In this document: one piece after another, positions 43,112-53,637 of the stretch
How the letters are laid out: each line of letters starts with the position of its first letter
Position numbering within the stretch: position 1 is the first letter of the stretch
From: Porphyromonadaceae bacterium
Lineage (GTDB): Bacteria > Bacteroidota > Bacteroidia > Bacteroidales > Dysgonomonadaceae
Direction of reading: 5' to 3'
DNA: 55,426 nucleotides
Assembly: GCA_021372865.1 (NCBI GenBank)
Contig: JAJFTO010000011.1
Coordinates: forward strand, 1 to 55,426
Translations under genes and position numbers: made by a program
The notes under the pieces: model-generated
What the model saw: the letters and a program-made list of their open reading frames with translations, nothing else
Told to the model about the DNA's origin: nothing
Databases searched by the model: none

Positions 43112-46108
43112 ATGGATGTCGCTATATCAAAAATAATCTATGGTTTCCTGTTCTTCCTTGTTTCTCTTCCACATGTCCAGGGGCAGGTTTTATTTCAAAG
43201 AGATTTCTCACCCGCAGAGGGACTGGTAAACAGTATATCTTTCCCCGAAGACAAACAGAAACGGGGATATTACAACAGGCCCTACAAGCGTTATGAAGCA
43301 GAATCAGGAAAATGTTTCACAACCGGATTATTCCTATCGCCCGCTTCTGTGCAAACGGAATTACAGAGCGAAGCATCTAATTCTATGGCAACCCAACTGA
43401 TAGAGAAAGGCGCTTATATTCAGTGGAAGAACGAAGAGGCTGCCGATGGACTGGTTATCCGCTTTTCTATTCCCGATGGCGTGCATGGAGGAGGTACAAA
43501 AGGAGTAATTGCCCTGTACGTCGATGACACATTTGTTGCAAACATCACCCTCGATTCCTATTGGGCATGGCAACATGCTTTAAAGACGGGTCAAACGTAT
43601 CCCGACAACCTCCCTGCGGCAAACAAATTTTCCCGCATGCGATTCGACGATTTGCGGGTTAAGCTCGCCAGAAAAATACCCCGGGGTGCCACATTTAAAT
43701 TGGTCAAGGTTGACAAGAATCATATTCCCTATACCATCGATTTCGTTGAGCTGGAACCTATTCCTTCTCCGGTTACATACGAATCGATCACCGATCGGAA
43801 TAAAGTAAGTTATCACTTGTCGGATGGTCCTTTGGATCAGTTTATTGCCAACAACGGAGGAAAGACCATTTATATACCTGCCGGGAAGTACGACGTTTAT
43901 GAAAGGATTTTCATTCATAAAGCCAATACCAAAATTATCGGTGCCGGTATGTGGTATACCGAAATTTATTTTGCGTCTCCAGCAGACAAGGCAGAGACCT
44001 ACCCGAAAAGAGGGATTCAAACGAATCAGGACAATATACTGCTGGATGGATTGTACATAACCACTGCCAATGACAGGCGCTATTTTGTTTTGCCCGATGG
44101 AAAGAATGGAGGAGTAGGAAAAGGAGTTATGGGCTCATTTGGTTCAAACTCCATCATCAGAAATGTGTGGATAGAGCATTTTGAATGTGGCGGATGGATC
44201 ACAGGAACCAATCACCTCACAGTCCAACAGTGTCGCTTTCGGAATCAGTATGCCGATGGAATCAATTTGGCAACGGGGAGTAGAAATTCCGTCGTTGAAT
44301 ATTGTAGCTTCCGCAACAACGGCGACGATGATATGGCTTCCTGGTCAAGTGGTAAAAATATGTGCGAGAACATTACCTACCGATACTGTACGGCAGAGAA
44401 CAACTGGAGAGCATCAAGCGTTGGCTTTTTTGGCGGCAGAGGACACAAAGCATTGAATCTCCTCATCACAGATGGCATGGAAGCAGCCCTGCGGGCCACG
44501 ACAGACTTCCCCGGACAGCCTTTCAGCGAAGAGGGCATACATCTTTACGAGAACATTTCCATCTACAATTGTGGTGCACAAGAGGGCTCCCTGGGTTACA
44601 AGGGAGATATTATCAGCGGAAAAACAGCAGGGGCCATACATCTCACCAGTTATGGTCATTATGATTTGTTGAATGTGTATTTTTCAAATATTGATATCTA
44701 TGATTCAAGATCCGATGCAATCTATCTTGATTCCGGCAAGGATAGAATGATGCGGAACATTCACTTCAAGAATATTAACATCCAGGGTGCCGGAAGGTAT
44801 GGTATCTCCTTCAACCATGCTGCGGGCGAAGCATCGTACTGTAACATGGTGTTTGAAAATGTGGGAGACAACGACGTAGGTATTATTCCCAGTGGATTTA
44901 AATTTAGAGAAAATGTGGCATTTTTCGCCAACCCCGGTCCTTACCATTTTGACGCATCGGGTATCTCACGACCGGTACTGGAAAACTACCTGAAACGATC
45001 GGTTACCATGACCGAATTCCTGGCAGTCGACCCTTACACGAATGATGGTCCCTATCCCTACAAGGAGGACGATGTCAGGCTGATAAAAAATACGGGTGCG
45101 AAATTTATAGGAAGAGCCATTTACCGGTGGGGCAGGGAAGAGATCCTGACCATCCCCGCGTACCGGGAACAGGCAAGAAAACTCGTCGAAGCGGTGCATG
45201 CCTACGATAAGGATATCATTTTCCAGGCGGCCCTTTTTGAGATCGTTACACAAGATGTGGAAAAAATTCCCATTCCTTCCTGGGCATTTGAGGCAATGGG
45301 GCTGCTCGCCGAAAACCGGCATTTCAGTTATGACCTGATGCTGAATCCCGATGGCAAGTTCGTGAACCATTGGCGCGAAGGGTCAAGCGTGCCCGACATC
45401 ACGCGGCAGGAAACCCAGCTGTGGTTCATCTTTCTGGCGGGAACCTATTTCAATATCGGATGTGAAGCGCTTCACCTGGGACAGACAGCCCTGATGGGCA
45501 TGGCCGATCCCGATTTGCTACAATGGCAGTCGTTCATCGACAAACTAAGGGAATTCGCGAAAACAGCCACCCGCCGGGGATGGGTACTGCTGGATGCCCA
45601 TGTGCCATATGGAGGAATGATCGTGGATGGAGTAAGTTTGCTGGATTTTAATTCTTTCCCATTGCGGATAAAAGAAATCCCTGACAAACCTCAGCAAGCC
45701 CTGTTGGAAGTGGGTTATCTGGATGCTTTATACAATAAGAGTAAAGGAGGTACCACCCCAAGTGGCTGGCGATGCCAGTCGTTGCCCTACCTGGTTGAGT
45801 TCGACAACTTTGGTTGTAGCCGTACCCCGGGCGAAGCAACGGTCGACAGTCATTTCATATGGGGTTACGACGAAATTACCTGGTTCTACCTGCAACGTGA
45901 AGCGTACCGGCAAGCGTGGTTGCGGTATGCATATAATTGGATAAGAGAAAATGATCCGAATGGTTTCTTACAAATGCCCGTGAGTCGGCTGGTCAGCCTG
46001 TGTGAAGGAAAAGGGCGGGGAAAATATCGTGGAAATAACAAATCGGCAGAAAATCCGGATGGGCTGAATGTGGAAGAAACCATCAAGGCGTTGTGGAGCA
46101 ATCAATAA
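43112..46108 (+). CDS. GH87-like beta-helix enzyme fused to an unrecognised C-terminal domain
   Basis: The 998-residue product has a signal peptide (to about residue 25), a CBM-like beta sandwich (about 55-215) and a right-handed beta helix (about 235-615). The helix opens with TIYIPAGKYDVYERIFIHK and IIGAGMWYTEIYF and continues with NVWIEHFECGGWI, as in GH87 alpha-1,3-glucanases (mycodextranases). Candidate catalytic acids are Asp382 in YADGIN and Asp405-407 in NNGDDDMASW, with GFFGGRG at about 438. Residues about 620-998 look like a separate alpha/beta, possibly TIM-barrel, domain with FVNHWREGSSVPD and RRGWVLLDAHVPYGGMIVDG, matching no family I know. GH87 assignment is by motif only; alpha-1,3-glucan is a candidate substrate. 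Confidence 0.65.
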   Translation: MDVAISKIIYGFLFFLVSLPHVQGQVLFQRDFSPAEGLVNSISFPEDKQKRGYYNRPYKRYEAESGKCFTTGLFLSPASVQTELQSEASNSMATQLIEKGAYIQWKNEEAADGLVIRFSIPDGVHGGGTKGVIALYVDDTFVANITLDSYWAWQHALKTGQTYPDNLPAANKFSRMRFDDLRVKLARKIPRGATFKLVKVDKNHIPYTIDFVELEPIPSPVTYESITDRNKVSYHLSDGPLDQFIANNGGKTIYIPAGKYDVYERIFIHKANTKIIGAGMWYTEIYFASPADKAETYPKRGIQTNQDNILLDGLYITTANDRRYFVLPDGKNGGVGKGVMGSFGSNSIIRNVWIEHFECGGWITGTNHLTVQQCRFRNQYADGINLATGSRNSVVEYCSFRNNGDDDMASWSSGKNMCENITYRYCTAENNWRASSVGFFGGRGHKALNLLITDGMEAALRATTDFPGQPFSEEGIHLYENISIYNCGAQEGSLGYKGDIISGKTAGAIHLTSYGHYDLLNVYFSNIDIYDSRSDAIYLDSGKDRMMRNIHFKNINIQGAGRYGISFNHAAGEASYCNMVFENVGDNDVGIIPSGFKFRENVAFFANPGPYHFDASGISRPVLENYLKRSVTMTEFLAVDPYTNDGPYPYKEDDVRLIKNTGAKFIGRAIYRWGREEILTIPAYREQARKLVEAVHAYDKDIIFQAALFEIVTQDVEKIPIPSWAFEAMGLLAENRHFSYDLMLNPDGKFVNHWREGSSVPDITRQETQLWFIFLAGTYFNIGCEALHLGQTALMGMADPDLLQWQSFIDKLREFAKTATRRGWVLLDAHVPYGGMIVDGVSLLDFNSFPLRIKEIPDKPQQALLEVGYLDALYNKSKGGTTPSGWRCQSLPYLVEFDNFGCSRTPGEATVDSHFIWGYDEITWFYLQREAYRQAWLRYAYNWIRENDPNGFLQMPVSRLVSLCEGKGRGKYRGNNKSAENPDGLNVEETIKALWSNQ

Positions 46109-46129
46109 CAAACTTAACAATAAATAATC

Positions 46130-49100
46130 ATGCAAGAATCATCTTCTTCGAAGAAAAAAAAGGCAGTTCATTTCACGTATGCACTGCTTGTCGGTCTCTC
46201 TTTGATGCATCCCCTGCTTTCCAAAGCACAAGGTAAATCGGCCGCTTCACGCCAAAATCCGTTTATCGGGCATATGTACACCGCCGACCCTTCTGCAAGA
46301 GTGTGGGCCGATGGCCGGCTGTATGTTTACGCATCGCACGATATCGCTCCCCCGAGAGGGTGTGACCTGATGGATCAGTACCATGTTTTTTCTACCGATG
46401 ACATGGTGAACTGGACAGATCATGGGGAGATACTGCGCGCAAGTCAGGTACCCTGGGGAAAACCGCTCTCCAACGATGCAAAGTTCATGTGGGCCCCCGA
46501 TTGCGTCTATAAAAATGGGAAATATTATTTTTACTTTCCCCATCCCGATAAAGATCCCTGGGGCAAGAACTGGAAGATCGGTATCGCGGTCAGCGACAAA
46601 CCCGCATCCGATTTTGTTGTACTGGATAGCTGGCTGAAAGGACTTCCGGAGAACGGTCAGATCGATCCCAATGTTTTTGTGGACGACGATGGTCAGGCCT
46701 ACTTTTACTATGGCGGTGGAGGCAGATGTTTCGGTGCCAGACTGAAGGACAACATGACGGAGCTGGATGGTGCACTGCAGCCGATGGAAGGACTGTACGA
46801 TTTTCACGAAGCTACCTGGGTGCACAAAAGAAATGGCATTTACTATCTTTCCTATTCCGACAACCACGATGAAGGAAATGACAAGGAGGGCGTGAAAGGA
46901 GATAACCGGATGCGGTATGCTACCAGCGATAGTCCCTTGGGTCCCTGGAAACATCAGGGGGTCTACATGGACCCTACCGACAGTTACACCAACCATGGTT
47001 CCATTGTGGAGTACAAGGGGCAATGGTATGCCTTCTATCATAACAGCATGCTATCGAGGGTAAATGGCGAACCCAACGATTGGTTGCGATCCATCTGCTT
47101 CGATAAGCTCTATTACAATCCCGATGGGACAATCCGCAAGGTGACACAAACTCCCGGCCTGTCCGCCAGTGAGCGGAACATGCCAATCAACGCCAGGTGG
47201 GTCGATCGTGCTGAATTTGCCGGAAAAGCGGACAAACCGGCCAACACCAAAAATCTGTTGTGGTACCGCAAGTCGGCCAGGGTATGGGAGGAAGCGCTGC
47301 CCCTGGGCAACGGACGCCTGGGTGCCATGGTTTTTGGGGGAGTCGCGGACGAACGCATTCAATTGAATGAAAATACCCTGTGGGATGGCTATCCGCTTGA
47401 TCCCGACAACCCGGCCGGCCGCGAGGCCCTGCCCGAAGTACAACGGCTGCTGTTCGGGGATAAAAACAACGAAGCCGTCAAACTGGCCGAAGCCACGATG
47501 ATGGGTAATCCCAAAGGCGTTAAATCTTACCAGTCCCTGGGAGAGCTGTGGTTTGATACCCCCGAGCTTAACGCGCGCGATTACGTGAGAACCCTGGATC
47601 TCTCGACGGCGGTTTCCACAGTGCAATATCGTTCCAACGGGGTCCATTACACGCGTGAATATTTTGCCTCGGCACCCGATAACGTGATCGTGGTACGGAT
47701 TACAGCCGACAAGAAGAACAGCATCAACCTTTCCATGGCGCTGAAAAGAGCACAGGACGCGAAAACCGGGAAACTGGGAAATGACGGACTGCTGCTCAGC
47801 GGACAGGTTGCAAGGAAGGACAAGGATGGAAAACCCCGTGGAATAAGCTTCGCCGCCCAGGTGAAAGCCGTTGCCGACGGAGGAGATGTAGCTGTGGTGG
47901 AAAGTGCGGACCAAGGATACCTGCTCAAGGTGAACGGTGCCAATACCCTCACGCTCTATATCGCCGGAGCGACCAATTACCCCGGCATGGGAAACCTGGC
48001 CAGGGGGATGACCGACTTCTCGGGAGACCCCCTGGAAAAATGTGCCGAAACAATCACGAAGGCGACTTCGCAATCGTACGACAGGATTAAATCGACCCAC
48101 ATTGCCGATCATCAGCACTTTTTTGGACGGGTGGATCTTGATCTGGAGCCTGTGTCGGCAGAGGTAAACGCGTTGCCCACCAACGAGCGGTTAGACCTGG
48201 CACGGGATAAAGGCGAACCCGACCTGGGACTGCTCTCCACCTATTTCCAGTTTGGTCGCTACCTGCTCATCGGCTCCTCCCGGCCGGGAGGGATGCCCGC
48301 CAACCTGCAGGGACTCTGGGCGTGGCAGATGAATGCCCCCTGGAACGCTGATTTTCATACAAACATCAATTTCCAGATGAACTACTGGCCGTCCGACCTC
48401 ACCAACCTGTCGGAAATGCACCTGCCCCTGTTCGATCTGATGGATGTGCTGGTTACACCGGGGGAGCGGAGTGCCGAGGTTATTTACGGGGCACGCGGAT
48501 GGGTGGTGCACCACCTGACCGACGCCTGGGGTTTTACCGCTCCCGCCGATGGCCCCCAGGGCATATGGCCCATGGGAGCGGCATGGCTGGCACAACACCC
48601 CTGGGAACACTATTGCTTCACCGGTGACAAGGAGTTTCTCGCACGACGTGGCTGGCCCCTCATGAAGGGAGCGGCCCGCTTCATCATGGACTTCCTGGTG
48701 GAGGCACCGGCCGGCACAGCGTATGCCGGGAAACTGGTGACCAACCCTTCCTATTCACCCGAGAATGCATTTATCCTGCCCAATGGAGAACAGGCGGTGT
48801 TCACCTACGGAGCGACAATGGACCTGGAGATTATCCACAACCTGCTGACAAACTGCATCGAGGCTGCCAACATCCTGAAAGTGGATGCCGATTTCAGAAA
48901 AGAGTGCGAAGCAACCCTGAAAAGGATTCCCGCTATACGCATCAGCGAAAAAACCGGTCGCATCCTCGAATGGGCCGAAGATTACGAGGAAGCAGAACCC
49001 CACCACAGGCATACGTCCCACCTGTTTGGGTTGCACCCGGGAAACCAGATCACGCGGGTGGGGACTCCCGCGCTGGCCGAAGCAGCCCGCAAGACACTGG

Positions 49101-49579
49101 TCGCCCGTGGCGATGGGGGCACGGGCTGGGGATTGGCCTGGAAGATCAACATGTGGAACCGCCTGCACGATGGCGACCATGCCTTCAAACTCCTCTCCGT
49201 GCTGCTGGCAGAGAAAACGTTGCCCAACCTGTTCGACGACCACCCTCCCTTCCAGATCGATGGAAACTTCGGCGCCACGGCCGCGATTGCCGAGATGTTC
49301 CTGCAAAGCCAGCTGAAAAAGAAAGACGGGCGTTTCGAGATCCACCTGCTTCCGTCCCTCCCATCGGCAATGACGAAAAGTGGATCAGTCAAAGGATTGA
49401 AAGCCAGGGGGGGATTTACTGTGGACCTTTCCTGGAGAGAGGGAGCGGTAACCGAAGCCCAGGTCCATTCCCGATTGGGAGGCAAATTGTATCTCCGGGC
49501 CGGGAATATCCAAAAAACTTACAACACGAAGCCGGGAGAGACAATCAAGGTGGACGCCCAACTGAAACGAATAGATTGA
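46130..49579 (+). CDS. GH43-GH95 fusion enzyme
   Basis: This 1149-residue exported protein has a signal region ending about residue 34 (SKAQ). The first domain (about 40-345) is GH43, with Asp53 in [10 protein letters not shown], Asp179 in [12 protein letters not shown] and Glu227 in FHEATWV, paralogous to the gene at 39260. From about residue 375 follows a complete GH95 enzyme: [51 protein letters not shown], and [22 protein letters not shown]95 covers alpha-L-fucosidases and alpha-L-galactosidases. Both active sites look complete, so one polypeptide should remove two side-chain sugars. GC content is clearly higher than in the susC-susD part. Confidence 0.9.
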   Translation: MQESSSSKKKKAVHFTYALLVGLSLMHPLLSKAQGKSAASRQNPFIGHMYTADPSARVWADGRLYVYASHDIAPPRGCDLMDQYHVFSTDDMVNWTDHGEILRASQVPWGKPLSNDAKFMWAPDCVYKNGKYYFYFPHPDKDPWGKNWKIGIAVSDKPASDFVVLDSWLKGLPENGQIDPNVFVDDDGQAYFYYGGGGRCFGARLKDNMTELDGALQPMEGLYDFHEATWVHKRNGIYYLSYSDNHDEGNDKEGVKGDNRMRYATSDSPLGPWKHQGVYMDPTDSYTNHGSIVEYKGQWYAFYHNSMLSRVNGEPNDWLRSICFDKLYYNPDGTIRKVTQTPGLSASERNMPINARWVDRAEFAGKADKPANTKNLLWYRKSARVWEEALPLGNGRLGAMVFGGVADERIQLNENTLWDGYPLDPDNPAGREALPEVQRLLFGDKNNEAVKLAEATMMGNPKGVKSYQSLGELWFDTPELNARDYVRTLDLSTAVSTVQYRSNGVHYTREYFASAPDNVIVVRITADKKNSINLSMALKRAQDAKTGKLGNDGLLLSGQVARKDKDGKPRGISFAAQVKAVADGGDVAVVESADQGYLLKVNGANTLTLYIAGATNYPGMGNLARGMTDFSGDPLEKCAETITKATSQSYDRIKSTHIADHQHFFGRVDLDLEPVSAEVNALPTNERLDLARDKGEPDLGLLSTYFQFGRYLLIGSSRPGGMPANLQGLWAWQMNAPWNADFHTNINFQMNYWPSDLTNLSEMHLPLFDLMDVLVTPGERSAEVIYGARGWVVHHLTDAWGFTAPADGPQGIWPMGAAWLAQHPWEHYCFTGDKEFLARRGWPLMKGAARFIMDFLVEAPAGTAYAGKLVTNPSYSPENAFILPNGEQAVFTYGATMDLEIIHNLLTNCIEAANILKVDADFRKECEATLKRIPAIRISEKTGRILEWAEDYEEAEPHHRHTSHLFGLHPGNQITRVGTPALAEAARKTLVARGDGGTGWGLAWKINMWNRLHDGDHAFKLLSVLLAEKTLPNLFDDHPPFQIDGNFGATAAIAEMFLQSQLKKKDGRFEIHLLPSLPSAMTKSGSVKGLKARGGFTVDLSWREGAVTEAQVHSRLGGKLYLRAGNIQKTYNTKPGETIKVDAQLKRID

Positions 49580-49669
49580 TATAAACTGAACTTTCGCGTG
49601 TGACTGTACTGCGCAATGGTAAAAACGGAAATATTGGGCTGTAAATAGGTCACATGTGAAATTAGAACA

Positions 49670-52231
49670 ATGAATGAGATGAATAAGAGACTTTTGCTTT
49701 TCGTGCTTCTATTGGGGGTGGCGATGCCACTTATTCAGGCGCAGGAGGTGATGCCCTTCAGAAACGAAAACCTGCCCACGCACGAACGGGTGATGGACCT
49801 GCTGTCCCGTCTGACTGTGGAAGAGAAAATAAGCTTGCTCTATGCCACCTCTCCAGGGATACCGCGGCTGCAGATTCCCAAATACTATCACGGGAACGAA
49901 GCACTCCACGGCGTGGTACGCCCGGGACGCTTCACGGTCTTTCCCCAGGCGATCGGCCTTGCCAGCATGTGGAACCCCGGGCTGCACCAGAAAGTGGCTA
50001 CAGCCATCTCCGATGAGGCCCGCGCACGGTGGAACGAACTCGAACAGGGTCGCCTGCAGACTGCCCGTTTTACGGACCTGCTGACCTTCTGGTCGCCCAC
50101 CGTCAACATGGCGAGGGACCCCCGCTGGGGGCGCACTCCCGAGACCTACGGCGAAGACCCTTACTTGTCGGGAATGCTCGGCACGGCCTTCATAAAGGGA
50201 CTGCAGGGAGACGATGACCGCTACCTGAAGATTGTCGCCACACCCAAGCATTTCGCAGCGAACAACGAAGAACACAATCGCTTCACCGCCAACCCGCAGA
50301 TATCGGAACGGCAACTGCGGGAATACTACCTCCCGGCTTTCGAGATGAGTGTGAAGGACGGTCAGGCCGCCTCAATCATGTCGGCATACAATGCCATCAA
50401 CGATGTGCCCTGTACGGCTAATCCCTGGCTGCTCACCAGGGTGTTGCGGCACGACTGGGGATTCAACGGCTACGTGGTATCCGATTGCGGAGGACCCAGC
50501 CTGTTGGTTTCAGCCATGCAGTACGTCAAGACAAAGGAGGCCGCCGCCACACTGTCCATCAAGGCGGGTCTCGACCTGGAGTGCGGCGACGATGTCTACA
50601 TGGCACCCCTGCTCAACGCATACCGGCAGTACATGGTCACGCAAGCCGATATCGACACGGCTGCCTATCGCGTGTTGCGTGCCCGCGTGAAACTGGGATT
50701 CTTCGATGATCCCGATCACAACCCCTATAGCAAGATCCCGGTATCGGTGATCGGCTCGAAAGAACACAAGGAGCTGGCGCTGGAAGCGGCCCGTCAAAGC
50801 ATTGTGCTATTGAAGAACAGCAACAACACCCTTCCCATCGATACAAGGAAGGTGAAATCAATCGCCGTGGTGGGGATCAACGCGGCCAACGCTGAGTTTG
50901 GGGATTACAGCGGCACTCCCGCCAACGAACCCATATCCGTTCTGCAGGGTATCCGAAACATGGTGGGCGACAAGGTCAAAATCGTGCATGCCCCCTGGAA
51001 ATCGGCCAAAGACGGCATGGAGCTTATTCAAGGAGCAAGCTTCCCCAACGGATTGAAAGCCGAGTATTTCGACAACATGAAGCTGGAAGGAGATCCCGTG
51101 GTGCGTACCGAAGAGTGGATCAACTTTGAACCGGCCAACCAGGCACCCGATCCCTTTCTGCCCGCATCCCCGCTCTCTATCCGGTGGACGGGCACGTTGC
51201 GCCCACCCGTCTCGGGGAACTACACCTTCAGCTTTAGTTACGACGATGGAGCCCGGCTGAGTATCGGCGGCAAGCTGCTGATCGATCGATGGCGGGGTGC
51301 CGCGATCTCCAAAGACACGGTGGGTGTTTACCTTGAAGCCGGGAAGGATTACGAGTTGAAAGCCGAATACTATGACGACCGCGACTATGCCCTGGCGCGC
51401 TTGCAGTGGCGGGTGCCGCAAGTAGGGAAGAAAGAAAGGATCGAATTGTACGGTGAAGCCGGAAAGGCAGCCCGTGCATGTGACATGGTCATTGCAGTGC
51501 TGGGAATCAATAAAACCATCGAAAGGGAAGGCAAAGACCGGGAAGACATCTTCCTGCCCGAAGACCAACGCGAGTTCATCGAAGAGCTTTACAAGATCAA
51601 CCCCAACACGGTGGTGGTGCTTGTCGCCGGGAGCTCGCTTGCCATCAACTGGATGCAGGAGCATCTTCCTGCGGTGGTGAATGCGTGGTACCCCGGGGAG
51701 CAGGGTGGTACGGCCGTAGCCGAAGTGTTGTTCGGTCGCTACAACCCGGGTGGGAGATTGCCGCTGACCTATTATAACTCGCTCGAAGAGTTGCCCCCCT
51801 TTGGGGATTACGATGTGACCCGGGGACGCACCTACCAGTATTTCACCGGGAAACCCCTTTATCCCTTCGGGTATGGGTTGAGCTATACCACGTTCCGGTA
51901 CGGCAAGCCGGAGATCAAGGACCTGGGCAACGAACTGCTCGTGTCGTTCGATGTCCGAAACGCAGGGAAGTACGACGGGGACGAGGTCTCCCAGGTATAC
52001 GTGAAGCTGCCTGATGTGGGGGTCGTCACACCCAACAAGGAGCTGAAGGGGTTTGCACGCACCACCATCCGGAAAGGAGAAAACAAGCGCGTGGAGATCA
52101 GGGTCCGGAAAGACCTGTTGCGTTATTGGGATGAAAAGGTGGATCATTTTGTGACTCCCCAGGGCATCTATACCTTCATGATCGGCTCCTCCTCCGAAGA
52201 TATTCGCCTGACCAGAGAGTTCGGATTATAA
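49670..52231 (+). CDS. Exported GH3 glycoside hydrolase with inserted PA14 domain
   Basis: This 853-residue protein has a signal peptide (LLLGVAMPLIQAQ). The GH3 N-terminal domain shows YYHGNEALHGVVRPGRFTVFPQAIG, DPRWGRTPETYGEDPYL and KHFAANNEEHNR, with nucleophile Asp272 in YVVSDCGG. The C-terminal GH3 domain is interrupted at about 457-584 by a PA14 domain (LKAEYFDNMKLEGDP, YTFSFSYDDGARLSIGGKLL), and a terminal Fn3-like domain follows. PA14 inserts in GH3 enzymes usually shape the substrate pocket for longer or branched glycans. Domain architecture differs from the GH3 at 34820, so the two are not recent duplicates. Confidence 0.92.
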   Translation: MNEMNKRLLLFVLLLGVAMPLIQAQEVMPFRNENLPTHERVMDLLSRLTVEEKISLLYATSPGIPRLQIPKYYHGNEALHGVVRPGRFTVFPQAIGLASMWNPGLHQKVATAISDEARARWNELEQGRLQTARFTDLLTFWSPTVNMARDPRWGRTPETYGEDPYLSGMLGTAFIKGLQGDDDRYLKIVATPKHFAANNEEHNRFTANPQISERQLREYYLPAFEMSVKDGQAASIMSAYNAINDVPCTANPWLLTRVLRHDWGFNGYVVSDCGGPSLLVSAMQYVKTKEAAATLSIKAGLDLECGDDVYMAPLLNAYRQYMVTQADIDTAAYRVLRARVKLGFFDDPDHNPYSKIPVSVIGSKEHKELALEAARQSIVLLKNSNNTLPIDTRKVKSIAVVGINAANAEFGDYSGTPANEPISVLQGIRNMVGDKVKIVHAPWKSAKDGMELIQGASFPNGLKAEYFDNMKLEGDPVVRTEEWINFEPANQAPDPFLPASPLSIRWTGTLRPPVSGNYTFSFSYDDGARLSIGGKLLIDRWRGAAISKDTVGVYLEAGKDYELKAEYYDDRDYALARLQWRVPQVGKKERIELYGEAGKAARACDMVIAVLGINKTIEREGKDREDIFLPEDQREFIEELYKINPNTVVVLVAGSSLAINWMQEHLPAVVNAWYPGEQGGTAVAEVLFGRYNPGGRLPLTYYNSLEELPPFGDYDVTRGRTYQYFTGKPLYPFGYGLSYTTFRYGKPEIKDLGNELLVSFDVRNAGKYDGDEVSQVYVKLPDVGVVTPNKELKGFARTTIRKGENKRVEIRVRKDLLRYWDEKVDHFVTPQGIYTFMIGSSSEDIRLTREFGL

Positions 52232-52311
52232 CAGGAATCAACAACGGAACACATCAAAAATAAACATAAAAGCTTCTCTCGGAGAAGCACAACCAAGTTA
52301 AACATAACAAT

Positions 52312-53577
52312 ATGAGAAGAAAAGTAGCGTTGATATTTATTGCGACATTGTTGTTCGCATCAGCTGTTTTTGCAGGGAATAAACATGCAACAGAAACAAA
52401 GTACCCGTCCTATAAAGGTCTTGTGATGGCTGGTTATCAGGGTTGGTTTCGTCTGCCGGCCGATGGGGTGATGTACCCCGATGAAAAACAGGTACGCATC
52501 GACATGTGGCCCGATGTGAGCGAATACAGGCAGACCTATCCCACCGGCCTGAAGCATGCCGACGGCAGCACCGCCCGCTTTTTTAATTCGGCCGATAAAA
52601 GCACCGTCGACACCCACTTCAGCTGGATGCAGGAATATGGGGTGGACGGGGTGTTCATGCAACGTTTTTTCAGTGCTGCAAGACCGGGCGCCCGAAAAGG
52701 ACACGCCACCGATGTGCTGACCCACGCCTTTGAGGCCGCATCGAAGTGCAACCGCGCCATCGCGATCATGTACGATCTGTCTGGGTTAAGTAGAGAGGGT
52801 GAAGATTGTTCCACCCTCATCGAAGACTGGAAATTTCTGGTAGACTCGCTCAAGGTGACCCGGCAGAAAGGGAACAAAACGTATCTTCAGCATAACGGCA
52901 AGCCCTTGGTGGCCATCTGGGGAGTGGGTTTTCCCGATCGGCCCTACAACATCCGCAACATTGGCATTGAACGCTTTATAAATTTCCTGAAAAACGACCC
53001 GGTATATGGGGGATGCAGCGTGATGCTGGGCGTGCCCACCTTCTGGAGAGACCTGAATGCCGACTGTCTTCCCGATCCCTACCTGCACGATATCATCCGG
53101 AGTGTCGATATCGTCCTCCCCTGGATGGTGCAGCGGTTTACCCCCCTGCTTCACAACGACATGGACCGCTACCGCGATGTGGTTGTAAATGACATCAAAT
53201 GGTGCAAGGAGAATAAAATCGATTACGTACCCTGCGTAACACCCGGATTCAGCTGGCACAACCTGAGTAGGTACGAGTTCCCCGACGATGTGAAACCTTC
53301 GGGTTCCATACCCCGTCAGGGGGGACGCTTTTACTGGCAGCAACTGTCGACTGCCATTCGTTCGGGGGCCGAAATGATTTACGTAGCCATGTTCGATGAA
53401 GTAAACGAGGGTACCGCCATCTTTAAGTGCAGCGACAACCCGCCCGTGAGCGAGCATGCCCAGTTTGTGAATCTCGATGGGAAGCCGTCGGATCATTACC
53501 TGTGGCTGACCGGCGAAGCCGCCCGGATGCTGCGTAGCGAAAAACCATTGTCCATGAAGATGCCCGAAAGAGAATGA
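52312..53577 (+). CDS. GH71/99-like exported glycoside hydrolase (copy 2)
   Basis: This 421-residue protein with signal peptide (ATLLFASAVFAG) is a paralogue of the gene at 37735, with the same chain of motifs: GLVMAGYQGWF, IDMWPDVSEY, WMQEYGVDGVFMQRF, PLVAIWGVGF, MLGVPTFWR, and MFDEVNEGTAIF. It lacks the lipobox of copy 1, so it is probably periplasmic while copy 1 may face outward. Copy 1 also carries an insert before the WPD region. Presence of two forms in one locus suggests action at different steps or linkages of one substrate. Activity (alpha-mannan or alpha-glucan) is not decided. Confidence 0.8.
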   Translation: MRRKVALIFIATLLFASAVFAGNKHATETKYPSYKGLVMAGYQGWFRLPADGVMYPDEKQVRIDMWPDVSEYRQTYPTGLKHADGSTARFFNSADKSTVDTHFSWMQEYGVDGVFMQRFFSAARPGARKGHATDVLTHAFEAASKCNRAIAIMYDLSGLSREGEDCSTLIEDWKFLVDSLKVTRQKGNKTYLQHNGKPLVAIWGVGFPDRPYNIRNIGIERFINFLKNDPVYGGCSVMLGVPTFWRDLNADCLPDPYLHDIIRSVDIVLPWMVQRFTPLLHNDMDRYRDVVVNDIKWCKENKIDYVPCVTPGFSWHNLSRYEFPDDVKPSGSIPRQGGRFYWQQLSTAIRSGAEMIYVAMFDEVNEGTAIFKCSDNPPVSEHAQFVNLDGKPSDHYLWLTGEAARMLRSEKPLSMKMPERE

Positions 53578-53637
53578 TCCGTATCTTTATCAGCAAATAA
53601 TCAAGTAGAAACAATAAAACACTAAAAACAAACGACT

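Noticed and set aside
47051..49584. Several long frames on both strands within the GH95 part (for example 48904-49584 plus and 47051-48118 minus)
   Set aside because: They are shadows of the fusion gene; their translations are Arg/Pro-rich without recognisable domains.
50858..52147. Open frame of 429 codons on the minus strand inside the GH3-PA14 gene
   Set aside because: The plus-strand gene is beyond doubt; the antisense frame arises from GC-rich third positions.
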